The notes under the pieces were generated by a model that saw only the letters and a list, made by a program, of their open reading frames with translations, had not been told where the DNA came from and searched no databases. Shown one piece after another: positions 1 to 8,700 of a stretch of 64,000 bases of DNA (position 1 is the stretch's first letter; each line of letters begins with the position of its first letter). Origin of the DNA: Geminicoccaceae bacterium (GTDB taxonomy: Bacteria; Pseudomonadota; Alphaproteobacteria; Geminicoccales; Geminicoccaceae); assembly GCA_028279345.1 (NCBI GenBank), contig JANQNY010000033.1, forward strand, positions 1 to 64,000, in the 5' to 3' direction. Made by a program: the position numbers and the translations under genes.

Positions 1-2
1 AC

Positions 3-860
3 GGCGGCCAAAAGCTGATCGAGGCAGTGGTGCCGGCAGGCGCACCCCTGGTCGGACGTACGGCCGACGGCCTCCGCCTCCAGCGCCGCTTCGGTGTCAC
101 GCTGCTGGGCGTCTCACGCCGCGGGCGGCGGCTTCGTCAACAGGTGCGGCGGCTGCCCTTCGAGGCGGGCGACATCCTGCTGCTGCTGGGGCCCGAGGAG
201 ACGCTGATAGAAACAGCGCGGTCGCAGGGGCTCCTCGTACTGGCCGAGCGTGGCTTCGAGGTTGCCCAGACCGAGCAGGCCGGTTTCGCTGCCGGCTGCT
301 TCGCGTTGGCGGTCCTGGCTGCAAGCTTCGGCCTCATCTCCCTCCCGGTGGCGCTGGGAGCCGTGGCGGTGGTCTATGTCCTGACGGGCGTCGTGCCGCT
401 GACCCGCCTCTATGAGACCGTAGAGTGGCCGGTGGTCGTGCTCCTGGGGTCGATGATTCCGCTCGGCACGGCGTTGGACGCTGCCGGAGGGACCGAACTG
501 CTCGCCGATACCTTCGTCGCGGTCGCTGCCGGCTGGCCCGCCTGGGTGGTGCTCGGCGCACTCATGGCCCTGACGATGACGATCTCGGACGTGTTGAACA
601 ACACGGCAACGACGATCGTCGCGGCACCGGTCGCGATCGAGATCGCCCAGGCGCTCGATGCCAGCCCCGACGCCTTCCTGATGGCGGTGGCCGTAGCGGC
701 CTCCTGCGCGTTTCTCACGCCGATCGGGCACAAGAACAACACCCTGATCCTCGGCCCCGGTGGCTATGCGTTCGGCGACTACTGGCGCATGGGCCTCCCG
801 CTCGAACTCCTGGTCCTCTCCGTCGCCGTCCCGATGATCCTGGTCGTCTGGCCACTCTGA
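3..860 (+). CDS. SLC13-type permease with RCK_C domain, 5'-truncated by window edge
   Basis: The reading frame is open from the first bases, so the start lies outside the window. The first ~75 visible residues look like the tail of a regulatory TrkA-C/RCK domain (EAVVPAGAPLVGRT, then a hydrophobic beta-rich LLLLGPEE). The rest is very hydrophobic, with about five to six membrane segments and the conserved ISDVLNNTATT and FLTPIGHKNN signatures typical of the second half of SLC13/DASS or CitT-like sodium-coupled anion permeases. It would import a divalent anion (sulfate or a dicarboxylate); the substrate cannot be read from the sequence. The next gene lies on the opposite strand and converges on it. 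Confidence 0.85.
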   Translation, partial: GGQKLIEAVVPAGAPLVGRTADGLRLQRRFGVTLLGVSRRGRRLRQQVRRLPFEAGDILLLLGPEETLIETARSQGLLVLAERGFEVAQTEQAGFAAGCFALAVLAASFGLISLPVALGAVAVVYVLTGVVPLTRLYETVEWPVVVLLGSMIPLGTALDAAGGTELLADTFVAVAAGWPAWVVLGALMALTMTISDVLNNTATTIVAAPVAIEIAQALDASPDAFLMAVAVAASCAFLTPIGHKNNTLILGPGGYAFGDYWRMGLPLELLVLSVAVPMILVVWPL

Positions 861-1054
861 CGCGGCGTTGGCGGCACTGCTTCGGTTGTAGAGCCGAATT
901 CGGTCAACGACTGCTTTGAGCCCGACAGGGCCATCGCTCAGGCCGAAAGTGACTTGGTGAGTAGACGGTTAGCTGTTGGCAGGAGAAGTCCGAATGCCGC
1001 GCTGACGAACGCCGCCAACGTCAAGCTGGTCCGCCGCGCGGCAGCTTGGCCGGC

Positions 1055-1705
1055 TCACACCGCCGCAGCAGCTCGGAACGTTCGAAGCTGAGCCTCCAGC
1101 GCTCTGGCGAAGGCGGGACGATCAAGGCAACGCTGGCGATAGGCCGCGAGGCTCCGAAAGCGTTCGGCGAGCGGCCAGTTGTCGAGGCCGCGCAGCACCG
1201 TCGCCATCATGAGATCCGCGGCGGTGAAGCGGTCTTCCAGATAGTCCCTGTGGCCGAGCCAGCCCGCCAGCGACGCCAGGCGCAGCGTCATGAGTTCCTC
1301 CGCCTGCGGGCGGCGCTCCTCGACCCAGGGCTCGCCGGCGTGGAAGACGTCGAGCAGCGCGTAGTTCTCGACATACGGCTCGACGGAGTTCAACGCCGAG
1401 ATCACGCCGGTCGTCACGCGCGCTCTCCCCGCCGCGTCGCGGGGCGACAACGCCTCCGACCTTGACCCGACATGGAGCACGATCGCGCCGGACTCGAAAA
1501 GCTCGACCTCGTCGTCGCGGTAGGCGGGCACTTGCCCGAAGGGCTGCCAGGCGCGGTACGGGTGATCACGGTCGACGGGCGGGTCGATCAGCTCGACCTC
1601 GTAGTCCACGCCCGCCTCCTCGAGCGCCCAGCGCGCGCGAATGTCCTTGACGTAGCCCTGGGCAAAGTCCGGGACCCAACGGAAAGCCGAGATCGTGATC
1701 GTCAT
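1055..1705 (-). CDS. Glutathione S-transferase family protein
   Basis: 216 residues. The N-terminal half looks like a thioredoxin-fold GST domain: RARWALEEAGVDYE, then a cis-Pro-like FGQVPAYRDDEVELFESGAI, where ESGAI is the usual glutathione gamma-glutamyl contact. The C-terminal half is all-helical, with FTAADLMMATVLRGL matching the GST_C N-capping motif. The ATG at 1705 overlaps the stop of the SnoaL gene (ATGA), so the two are translationally coupled. The open frame continues 129 codons upstream but there only shadows the SnoaL gene. It probably conjugates glutathione to, or dehalogenates, a small electrophile; the substrate is unknown. It is the last gene of the ArsR-led operon. Confidence 0.88.
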   Translation of the reverse strand: MTITISAFRWVPDFAQGYVKDIRARWALEEAGVDYEVELIDPPVDRDHPYRAWQPFGQVPAYRDDEVELFESGAIVLHVGSRSEALSPRDAAGRARVTTGVISALNSVEPYVENYALLDVFHAGEPWVEERRPQAEELMTLRLASLAGWLGHRDYLEDRFTAADLMMATVLRGLDNWPLAERFRSLAAYRQRCLDRPAFARALEAQLRTFRAAAAV

Positions 1706-2121
1706 GGTTGCAGCTCCACGGCCGCGCGATACGAGCCGTCCATATGGAAGGGGACAGAGGAATGCTCGTGCACGATCCTCCAACCGCTGTCCTTTCGCGG
1801 GAAGCCCATGGTGGTGCGGAACCAGATGTCCTGATCGACACCCCCTTGTCGGCCGCGCTTCCGGTTCAGCGCCGTCGTGAAGGCGACATCGCTCCCGACG
1901 AGGATCTCGACATCCGCCGTGTCGATTTGGATCGGCCCGTCCCAGGTATCGAGCCTTGCGGCGACCGCGTCGGGCTTCATGCGGCGGCGCCCGAGCGGCG
2001 GCGCGAGGTCGTAGATGACGGCGCCATCCGAACAGCACTCGGCGATCGCGTCGGCGTCCTTCTGCGCATGCGCGCCGCGAAGCCGTTGGCACAGCGTGGC
2101 GATCTCCGCTGTCGAGTCCAT
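1702..2121 (-). CDS. SnoaL/NTF2-like nuclear transport factor 2 family protein
   Basis: 139 residues with the SnoaL-like layout: an N-terminal helix (AEIATLCQRLRGAHAQKDADA), a conserved ECCSDGAVIYDLAPPL strand-turn and a C-terminal GWRIVHEHSSVPFH strand, as in ketosteroid-isomerase-like DUF4440/SnoaL_3 proteins. These small cone-shaped folds are used as isomerases, hydrolases or ligand binders, and nothing here fixes a reaction. The stop overlaps the GST start, and the gene sits 67 nt after the DUF899 gene on the same strand. It is therefore probably cotranscribed with the ArsR-AHSA1-DUF899 genes. Confidence 0.85.
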   Translation of the reverse strand: MDSTAEIATLCQRLRGAHAQKDADAIAECCSDGAVIYDLAPPLGRRRMKPDAVAARLDTWDGPIQIDTADVEILVGSDVAFTTALNRKRGRQGGVDQDIWFRTTMGFPRKDSGWRIVHEHSSVPFHMDGSYRAAVELQP

Positions 2122-2188
2122 GCTCGGCCCTCCTGGCCAGCGTTCGCGATGAGGTCGAAGCCGAACTGGCGCCGCGGCGTTCCGCTCG

Positions 2189-2923
2189 TCATGAAGGCGG
2201 GGCGCAGCAATCGCTCGCCGGCGCCTGGACCCCGTACTCGTCGCGCAGCCGCACCCAGGCCATCACACCGTCGGCTTCGTTCCGTCCCTGCGGCGTGAGA
2301 TCGAGAAACTGGAACGGGTAGAACAGCGCATCGTTGCCGCGGGCGTAGGTCGAGTAAGTGTGGAAGATCTCGCCGGCGGTGTTACGGGCGAAGACGCTGT
2401 TCGCGGGCATGTCCTCGGCAAGGTATGGCGTGGTGCCGTAGTTGTAGAGCGGCGCGCCGGCGGCGATCTCAACGGGCGTGAACGCAGCGCCGAAATCGTG
2501 GTTGAAGCCGTTCTCGGCGCACGACACCCACTGAAAGCCCCACCCCATCCGCTTCTTCACGGCGGCGATCTCCTCAGCGCTGGCCCGCGAGACCGCGGCG
2601 AAGGACAGATCGGCGTTTTCGAAGTGGCGCCGCGCGACGTCGGCGTGATCGGCGAAGCAGGCGCAGCCCGGACAGATGTGCTCGGCGCCGGGCGCCAGCA
2701 TGAAATGCTGCACGAAGAGCTGGCTGCGCCCTTGGAACAAGTCTGCGAGCGTCGTCGGCCCGTCGACGGAGGTGAAAACGTAGTCCTTTTCGACCTTGAC
2801 CCAGGGAAGCGCCTGACGCCGTGCGCGCAGACGATCGCGTTGATGGGTGAGAGCGCGCTCTTCGGCCAGTAGAGCTTTGCGCGCCTCGAGCCAGGTGTCG
2901 CGGGCGACGAGTTCGGGTTGCAT
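2189..2923 (-). CDS. DUF899 family thioredoxin-like protein
   Basis: 244 residues. It matches the DUF899 pattern: an N-terminal helix rich in Arg/Glu, LPWVKVEKDYVF, the LADLFQGRSQLFVQHFML thioredoxin-like strand, then CPGCACFAD, WVSCAENGFNHDFG, and a C-terminal TYSTYARGNDALF with FLDLTPQGRNE. The Cys cluster CPGCAC could be redox-active, but the family has no well-established reaction. A good Shine-Dalgarno (AGGAGACAGGAC) precedes the ATG. It follows the AHSA1 gene by 21 nt in the same operon; DUF899 and AHSA1 genes often occur together under ArsR regulators. Confidence 0.9.
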   Translation of the reverse strand: MQPELVARDTWLEARKALLAEERALTHQRDRLRARRQALPWVKVEKDYVFTSVDGPTTLADLFQGRSQLFVQHFMLAPGAEHICPGCACFADHADVARRHFENADLSFAAVSRASAEEIAAVKKRMGWGFQWVSCAENGFNHDFGAAFTPVEIAAGAPLYNYGTTPYLAEDMPANSVFARNTAGEIFHTYSTYARGNDALFYPFQFLDLTPQGRNEADGVMAWVRLRDEYGVQAPASDCCAPPS

Positions 2924-2944
2924 GTCCTGTCTCCTGTCTTCGCT

Positions 2945-3412
2945 TCAAGCGGTGTCCAGCAACGCGGCGAGATGGCCGAGGGCCTGCGTCCAGCCTTCGA
3001 CATGCGAGTCGCGGGTAGCCTTGTCGGCCAGCCCCGTCTGGCGGACCGTCACGCGCGTCTTCTCGCCGACGACCTCAAGGTCGACAGTCACGCGCGGATG
3101 GTGCTCGACGACCCCGTTCTCGTCCGCCCAGCCATGGGTGAAGACCAGGCGTTCGGGCGGCGTCAGCGTCTCGAACACCCCGCGCAGCCGGAACACCGAG
3201 CCGTCCGATGCGCGGTAGTCGCACGCGTACGCGCCCCCTTCCCGCACGTCGAAGCTCGGGTTCTCCATCGTGCAGCCCTCAGGAAAGAACCAGCGCACCA
3301 GCAGATCTGGCTCGGTCCAAGCTTGCCAAACCCGTGCGCGCGGCGCGTTCAGCAAACGCTCGACGACGAGCCCCGTCTCGGATGGGGCCTGTGGGGACTG
3401 CGGCGGCATCAT
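2945..3412 (-). CDS. SRPBCC / AHSA1 domain protein
   Basis: 155 residues. A START-like AHSA1 domain is clear: VVERLLNAPRARVWQAWTEPDLLVRWF at the start, a central HGWADENGVVEHHPRVTVDLE and a C-terminal helix HVEGWTQALGHLAALLD. Such proteins bind hydrophobic ligands in a deep cavity; the ligand is unknown. Its ATG overlaps the TGA of the preceding ArsR gene (ATGA), the classic ArsR-AHSA1 arrangement in which the regulator is encoded immediately upstream. Two consecutive ATG codons (3412 and 3409) are possible starts. Confidence 0.9.
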   Translation of the reverse strand: MMPPQSPQAPSETGLVVERLLNAPRARVWQAWTEPDLLVRWFFPEGCTMENPSFDVREGGAYACDYRASDGSVFRLRGVFETLTPPERLVFTHGWADENGVVEHHPRVTVDLEVVGEKTRVTVRQTGLADKATRDSHVEGWTQALGHLAALLDTA

Positions 3413-3789
3413 GGGTCCTCCTTCTTCGATGAGTCCGAGGCCTCGGGCGCCTCGGCCAACAGCGCCTCCAACCGATCGAAGCGGCTCTCCCAGAGCGCCC
3501 GTTGATCGCTGATCCACTTCTCCGCAGCCGACAGCTTGGCCGCGTTCAGCTCGCAGGTTCGAGTGCGACCGTCTTTGCTCGTGCGAACGATCCCGCTGCG
3601 CTCCAGCACGCGAATATGCTGGAGGAAGGTCGGCAGCTTCATCTCGAAGGGTTGCGCCAGGGCGCTTACGGAGGCCGGCCCGGCGCAAAGCGATTGCACG
3701 ACGGCGCGGCGCGTCGGGTCCGACAGGGCGTGAAACATGCCGTCGAGATTGCGCTGCTCCGCTGCGATAGTGCTCTGATAGTTAGTCAT
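3409..3789 (-). CDS. ArsR-family winged-helix transcriptional regulator
   Basis: 126 residues. A winged-helix domain fills residues ~15-90: HALSDPTRRAVVQSL, the SVSALAQPFEMKLPTFLQHIRVLE recognition region and a wing SGIVRTSKDGRTRTCEL. There is no CxCxxC or other obvious metal site, as expected for the SdpR-like ArsR subgroup paired with AHSA1 proteins rather than for metal sensors. It is first in an operon with AHSA1, DUF899, SnoaL and GST genes and probably autoregulates through the palindrome that overlaps its own start codon. Confidence 0.92.
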   Translation of the reverse strand: MTNYQSTIAAEQRNLDGMFHALSDPTRRAVVQSLCAGPASVSALAQPFEMKLPTFLQHIRVLERSGIVRTSKDGRTRTCELNAAKLSAAEKWISDQRALWESRFDRLEALLAEAPEASDSSKKEDP

Positions 3790-3797
3790 GCGACTAA
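3782..3797. promoter_or_regulatory. Palindromic operator candidate over the ArsR start codon
   Basis: TTAGTC-ATGC-GACTAA is a perfect 6-bp inverted repeat with a 4-bp spacer, and it spans the ArsR initiation codon. Position and symmetry fit autoregulation by the dimeric ArsR; binding is inferred. Confidence 0.5.
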
Positions 3798-4141
3798 GCT
3801 AACGGGGCCAGGCTTCCACCGCAAGAAAAACTTAGCCGATATACGAAGTTTCTCGGGTCGCGGAGCGCGCCCGCCGCGCGCTTAGCGCTGGGGTGTCCCA
3901 GCTCGTTGCAATTCTAAGAAGTGTCCGCGCGCCGCTTCCAACGACGCCGGCTCCTGGGATGATCAGGCCATCGACTCGTTGACCGTAAGAGTCCGCCTAG
4001 TTCGCGATGCAGTTGTAGAGAGGCCTGGCACGGGTACCGGCGACATATGCCGAGCAGCCCTTCCTCGCCGGCACGTCAACCGCTTGCCCGAAGCCTCTCG
4101 GAAGCGGCATGTGGGCGGGCGCAACAGGGAGGAAGGCTGAC
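3798..4141. other. Non-coding divergent region between ArsR operon and VOC gene
   Basis: About 340 bp that must carry the leftward promoter for the ArsR operon and the rightward promoter for the VOC gene. I see no convincing open frame, RNA gene or terminator. The only clear element at the right end is the GGGAGGAAGG ribosome-binding site before the VOC start. Confidence 0.5.
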
Positions 4142-4537
4142 ATGTTCGATCACTTCTCGTTGCCGGTCTCGGACTACGCGCGTGCCCGCGCGTTCTACGA
4201 TGTGGTCCTAGCAACGCTCGGCCATCGCTGCGTGATGGAGCAGGAAGAGGACGACTACATCGCCGGCGGCTACGGCGACGACGCGGACGAGCCGGCCTTC
4301 TGGGTCGGTGCCGGGAAGCCCGCGGATACCATCGTACCGCAGTACGGCCAGCACATCGCTTTCCGCGCGCCGAGCCGTGCTGCGGTCGATGCGTTTCACG
4401 CCGCGGGCCTGGCTGCTGGCGGTCAGGACAACGGCGCCCCCGGCCTGCGTCCGCACTATCATGCCAACTACTACGCGGCCTTCCTCATCGATCCGGATGG
4501 GCATCACCTCGAGGCGGTCTGCCACCGGCCCGATTGA
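4142..4537 (+). CDS. VOC (glyoxalase/bleomycin resistance) family protein
   Basis: 131 residues from the ATG at 4142, chosen because GGGAGGAAGG precedes it and MFDHFSLPVSDYARARAFYD is the standard VOC N-terminus. It has the paired beta-alpha-beta-beta-beta modules, with metal-type positions H4 (FDHFSL), a central QHIAFRAPS and a terminal DPDGHHLEAVCH. The family includes lyases, dioxygenases and resistance proteins; the substrate is not evident. It appears to be monocistronic. Confidence 0.88.
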   Translation: MFDHFSLPVSDYARARAFYDVVLATLGHRCVMEQEEDDYIAGGYGDDADEPAFWVGAGKPADTIVPQYGQHIAFRAPSRAAVDAFHAAGLAAGGQDNGAPGLRPHYHANYYAAFLIDPDGHHLEAVCHRPD

Positions 4538-4701
4538 CTTTCCGGCATCTCGACGCTCCGCCCGGTGAGAGCTAACGCGTCCGAGCAGTGACATGGCGCG
4601 TGTGGGGAGAGGCAGTGTGGCTGGCCTGCGAAGTGCTGCCGCGGTCGACTTCGTCACGGCGCCGGTAGCGGCACGTCCGTCGTTGCAGGATTGAGCGACC
4701 G

Positions 4702-5946
4702 GTGTTGAACGCGCAGAGCGCCCTCGGGCTCGCGGCGTTCATTCTCTTGGCTTGGATATTGGGCGGTGCGCGCCGACAGCGCGCTCTGAAGACCATCGCC
4801 GTCGGCGCAGGCCTTCAGTTTGGTCTAGCTCTGCTGCTCCTGGGCGTGCCGCCTATCCGCGATGGCCTCTCCTTGGTCACGAATGCGGTCGAGGCCATGG
4901 CGGCGGCGACGGAGGCGGGAACGAGCTTCGTCTTCGGTTTCCTGGGGGGCGGAGCGGCACCGTTCGACGTCGCCGATCCCAATGCCATGTTCATCTTAGC
5001 CTTTCGGGGGTTGCCGCTCATCCTGCTGGTCAGCGCACTGAGTGCGCTGCTGACCTACTGGCGCATTTTGCCCTGGATCGTCAGTGCGATAAGCCGCGTC
5101 CTGGAGAGGAGCTTTGGCATCGGCGGCGCCGTCGGCCTGGCGACCGCTGCAAACATCTTCATCGGCTCGGTCGAGGCGCCGCTTTTGGTGCGGCCGTATC
5201 TGGAGCGAATGACGCGTACGGAGTTGTTCGTTCTGATGGTCGGCGGCGCCGCCACCGTCGCCGGAACCATGTTCGTCATCTACGCCACGATCCTCCGGGC
5301 CGATGTGCCGGATGCGGCTGGTCACCTACTAGTCGCGTCGGTCATGAGTGCACCAGCCGCCATTATGGTCGGCCTCCTCATGCTGCCGGAGACAGAAGCT
5401 CATACCGCCGGCAGAGTGATCATGACGTCGGACGCGAACGGCGCCATGGATGCGATCGTCAGAGGCACCGAGCAGGGCGTTAAGGTCCTACTCAGCGTCA
5501 TCGCCATGCTGATCGTGCTCATCGCGCTCGTCAGCTTGGTCAACCAGGTGCTTGGCTTGTTGCCCGACGTGTTGGGCGCGCCGCTTTCACTGGAGCGTCT
5601 GCTGGGCTACGCGCTGGCGCCTGTTGCCTGGCTTCTGGGCATTCCATGGTCTGAGGCTGAGACCGCCGGTCAGCTTCTGGGCACTAGGGTGATACTGACC
5701 GAGTTCGTTGCCTATCTCGATCTAGCGGCCTTGCCGCCCGGCGCACTCAGTGAGCGCAGCGAGCTGGTCCTCACCTACGCCATGTGCGGGTTCTCGAGCC
5801 TGGCAGCGCTCGGGATCATCATCGGTGGGTTGTCGAGCATGGTGCCGAGCCGTCTCAGCGACATCGTTGCGCTTGCGCCACGCAGCATCTTGGCTGGCGT
5901 GATCGCAACGTCGCTGACAGGCTGCGTGATCGGCATCTTGACCTGA
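4702..5946 (+). CDS. Concentrative nucleoside transporter (CNT/NupC family)
   Basis: 414 residues, GTG start. It is a multi-pass inner-membrane protein that imports nucleosides with H+ or Na+. Family features visible: a hydrophobic N-terminal CNT region, the gate domain with ILPWIVSAISRVLE, IFIGSVEAPLLVRPYLERMTRTELFVLMVGGAA (strongly conserved in CNTs), GTMFVIYATIL, and the C-terminal ILTEFVAYLDL with YAMCGFSSLAALGI. The length is typical of bacterial NupC. Neighbouring genes do not suggest a pathway, and substrate range (pyrimidine or purine) cannot be assigned. Confidence 0.92.
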   Translation: MLNAQSALGLAAFILLAWILGGARRQRALKTIAVGAGLQFGLALLLLGVPPIRDGLSLVTNAVEAMAAATEAGTSFVFGFLGGGAAPFDVADPNAMFILAFRGLPLILLVSALSALLTYWRILPWIVSAISRVLERSFGIGGAVGLATAANIFIGSVEAPLLVRPYLERMTRTELFVLMVGGAATVAGTMFVIYATILRADVPDAAGHLLVASVMSAPAAIMVGLLMLPETEAHTAGRVIMTSDANGAMDAIVRGTEQGVKVLLSVIAMLIVLIALVSLVNQVLGLLPDVLGAPLSLERLLGYALAPVAWLLGIPWSEAETAGQLLGTRVILTEFVAYLDLAALPPGALSERSELVLTYAMCGFSSLAALGIIIGGLSSMVPSRLSDIVALAPRSILAGVIATSLTGCVIGILT

Positions 5947-6472
5947 TCTCGCTTCATCGGGTCACGTTCGCACGGGGCCGACGGCCGAGGCGCAGGAGCA
6001 TGCTGCCAAGCTGGCAATTGCGCAGGGCGGCCCAGACCGAAGGTCTCGTGCGGCGCCGTAAGACCTGTGATAGGCGATCTACCGCGAAACCCCAGCCGCG
6101 TGGTCCGCCAACTCGCCGTTGGTCAGCCCATGGTTAGGGGTGTCTCCGTCGCGATCGTAGCTCCGGGACCCTGCGGGTTCCGGTCGTCGAGCAGTTGGCG
6201 TACTCGCTCGAGCGCCGCAGCGAGATGATCGTGCCGGCTTGGCCCAGCGTCGTCGGGGGGACACTTGCGACCTTCGCTGCCAGGGTCACGGTGAGCGCGC
6301 GTTGCGACATGGTGGCGGCCGGCTCTTGACGTTTTGCAGAACGGAACCGTGGTCACGCGTCACTCAGAATTGCGAGGGCGCGTCTTGTTGGGAGGGTCGT
6401 CCAAAGGTGTTAGACACGGCCGATCCAATCGATGTGCGCCAGCGTATCAGAGCAAACGCACTGGGGACAAAG
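5947..6472. other. 526-bp intergenic stretch upstream of photolyase operon
   Basis: No gene is supported here. An open frame runs in from 6239 in phase with the DUF6134 gene, but that part is Arg/Cys-rich with no family resemblance and lacks a ribosome-binding site. The promoter of the photolyase operon must lie in this stretch; I found no clear sigma-70 or RpoE/ChrR-type TGATC...TAA promoter. Confidence 0.4.
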
Positions 6473-7150
6473 ATGCTGTTCACGCGCCGCAACTTGCTGC
6501 TGACCGGAGCCGCTGGAGCGACCATGGCCTCCACACCTGCGTTCGCTGAAAGCGGACGGCTCGCCTTCGACATCAATCGCAATGGTGAACGGGTCGGCTC
6601 GCACGACGTTCGGCTGCGCCGGAGCGGCGACCAGATCGAGGTCGACATCGACATCGACATCAAGGTCGGCCTCGGGTTCGTCACGCTGTATCGCTACACG
6701 CACACCAACCGTGAGATTTACGAGGGTACGCAGCTCGTCGCCATGTCGAGCCGGACCAACGACAACGGCACACCGCATCGCGTCGATGTGCGGCGTCGGG
6801 GCGATGAGCTGGTGATCGACGGCGACGACGGGACGATCCGTGCACCAGGCAACCTCTTCCCGACCACCTACTGGCAGCCACGCTCGGTCAGCACTTCCCG
6901 CTGGATCGACTCGCAGTCGGGGCGTGTTGTCGAGAGTTCGGTGCAGAGGGTCGGGACCGAGATCATCCGTTACGAAGGCCGCGACGTCGCCTGTGACCGC
7001 TATGCGTTGCGGGGCGAGGTCGATCTTGACCTGTGGTATGGCCCCCACGGCTGGTCGAAGCTCGCCTTCAACTATGGCGGCAGCAACATCGACTACGTTC
7101 GCCGGCCTGAGAGCGATGTCGCGTCGCTATCCCAAGCCGTGGCTTCGTGA
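6473..7150 (+). CDS. DUF6134-like exported protein with RR signal peptide
   Basis: 225 residues from the ATG at 6473, chosen because it gives a clean signal sequence. MLFTRRNLLLTGAAGATMAS...AFA carries a twin arginine before the hydrophobic stretch, so Tat or Sec export is possible, with cleavage near residue 26. The mature part is beta-rich with charged repeats (VDIDIDIKVGLGFVTLYRYTHTNREIYEG) and a C-terminal DLWYGPHGWSKLAFNYGG motif typical of DUF6134 proteins, whose function is unknown. Its stop overlaps the photolyase start (GTGA), so it is translationally coupled to a light-dependent repair enzyme. Confidence 0.8.
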   Translation: MLFTRRNLLLTGAAGATMASTPAFAESGRLAFDINRNGERVGSHDVRLRRSGDQIEVDIDIDIKVGLGFVTLYRYTHTNREIYEGTQLVAMSSRTNDNGTPHRVDVRRRGDELVIDGDDGTIRAPGNLFPTTYWQPRSVSTSRWIDSQSGRVVESSVQRVGTEIIRYEGRDVACDRYALRGEVDLDLWYGPHGWSKLAFNYGGSNIDYVRRPESDVASLSQAVAS

Positions 7151-8700
7151 GCCGGGCGCTCCGTCTCGTCCTCGGCGATCAGCTCACCCAAGACCTGGCC
7201 AGCCTGCGCGACATCGATCGCCAAGGTGACGTTGTGCTGATGGCGGAGGTTGTCGATGAGGCGCGCTACGTCCGCCATCATCCGAAGAAGATCGCGTTCC
7301 TATTCGCCGCGATGCGCCGTCACGCCCAGCTGCTGCGCGCGGATGGCATCGAGGTCGACTATGTCGAGCTCGATGCGAAGGACAACTCGGGAAGCTTGAC
7401 GGGCGAGGTCGAGCGCGCCTGTCGGCGCCACCAGGTCGACCGGATCGTCGTCACCGAGCCCGGCGAGTGGCGTGTGCTTCAGATGATGGAGCGTTGGCAT
7501 GAGCTATTGAGCGTGCCGGTCGAAGTGCGTGCGGACGACCGCTTCCTCTGTTCACGCGAAGGTTTTGCTGCCTGGGCCGATGGCCGGAAGCAGCTCCGCA
7601 TGGAGTACTTCTACCGCGAGATGCGGAAATCGACCGGGCTCCTGCTGGACGATGCGGGCGAGCCCGAGGGCGGTCGGTGGAACTACGACCAGGAGAACCG
7701 CAAGCCGCCCGAAGCCGGGCTCGAAAGCCCTGGCCCACGCCGTTTCGCACCCGATTCGACGACACGCGCCGTGCTTGAGCTCGTGAGTGAGCGCTTCGGC
7801 GATCATTTCGGCGACCTGGAGCCGTTCTGGTTTGCTGTCACCCGTTCACAGGCGCAGGAGGCGCTCGCGCACTTCGTCACGCACGCGCTGCCCTCCTTCG
7901 GCGACTTTCAGGACGCCATGGTCGACGGCGACGACTGGCTCTTCCACTCGGCGCTCTCGCAGTACCTCAACTGCGGTCTGTTGCTACCGCTCGAGGTCTG
8001 CGTGGCAGCCGAGGCGGCCTATCGGCAAGGGAAGGCACCTCTCAACGCCGTCGAGGGCTTCATTCGCCAGATCATCGGTTGGCGCGAATACGTTAGGGGC
8101 ATCTACTGGCGCTACATGCCGGACTACGCCGAGCGCAATGCACTCGGAGCGACACGGCCGCTGCCGGCGTTCTACTGGACCGGCGAGACCGAGATGAACT
8201 GCCTCGCCAAGGTCGTCGACCAGACCCGGCGCGAGGCGCATTCGCACCACATTCAGCGGCTGATGATCACCGGCAACTTCGCGCTCCTCGCCGGCATTCG
8301 GCCCAGCGAGGTGTGCGAATGGTACCTCGCCGTCTATGCGGACGCGTACGAATGGGTTGAGCTGCCGAACACGCTCGGCATGGCGCTCTTCGGTGACGGT
8401 GGCCTCATGGCATCCAAGCCCTACGCGGCGAGTGGCGCCTACATCGATCGTATGTCCGACTTCTGCGCGGCCTGCCGCTACGATGTGAAGCAGAAGAACG
8501 GTCCGAATGCTTGCCCTTTCAACTACCTCTACTGGAACTTCATGCTGGAGAACGAAGAGAGGCTTGCCGACAACCGGCGCTTGCAGCCCGTTCTGCGCAC
8601 GCTCCGACGTATGAAGGCCGACAAGCTGGACGCGGTTCGCGCCGATAGTCGCCGCTTTCTCGATCGCCTCGACAAGGGTGCAGATCGCCATGTCGCGTGA
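7147..8700 (+). CDS. phrB: Iron-sulfur bacterial cryptochrome/photolyase (PhrB-type (6-4) photolyase)
   Basis: 517 residues, GTG start overlapping the upstream stop. The N-terminal ~130 residues are the Rossmann-like antenna domain of the deoxyribodipyrimidine photolyase-related (DPRP) group (LRLVLGDQL). The helical FAD domain follows, with SALSQYLNCGLLLP, FIRQIIGWREYVRGIYW, RLMITGNFALL and NTLGMALFGDGG. Cysteines at 352, 440, 443 and 456 (FCAAC, NACPFNYLYWNF) match the four [4Fe-4S] ligands of Agrobacterium PhrB as I recall them, each offset by two residues. The predicted reaction is light-driven, FAD-dependent repair of (6-4) photoproducts in DNA. Confidence 0.93.
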   Translation: MSRALRLVLGDQLTQDLASLRDIDRQGDVVLMAEVVDEARYVRHHPKKIAFLFAAMRRHAQLLRADGIEVDYVELDAKDNSGSLTGEVERACRRHQVDRIVVTEPGEWRVLQMMERWHELLSVPVEVRADDRFLCSREGFAAWADGRKQLRMEYFYREMRKSTGLLLDDAGEPEGGRWNYDQENRKPPEAGLESPGPRRFAPDSTTRAVLELVSERFGDHFGDLEPFWFAVTRSQAQEALAHFVTHALPSFGDFQDAMVDGDDWLFHSALSQYLNCGLLLPLEVCVAAEAAYRQGKAPLNAVEGFIRQIIGWREYVRGIYWRYMPDYAERNALGATRPLPAFYWTGETEMNCLAKVVDQTRREAHSHHIQRLMITGNFALLAGIRPSEVCEWYLAVYADAYEWVELPNTLGMALFGDGGLMASKPYAASGAYIDRMSDFCAACRYDVKQKNGPNACPFNYLYWNFMLENEERLADNRRLQPVLRTLRRMKADKLDAVRADSRRFLDRLDKGADRHVA

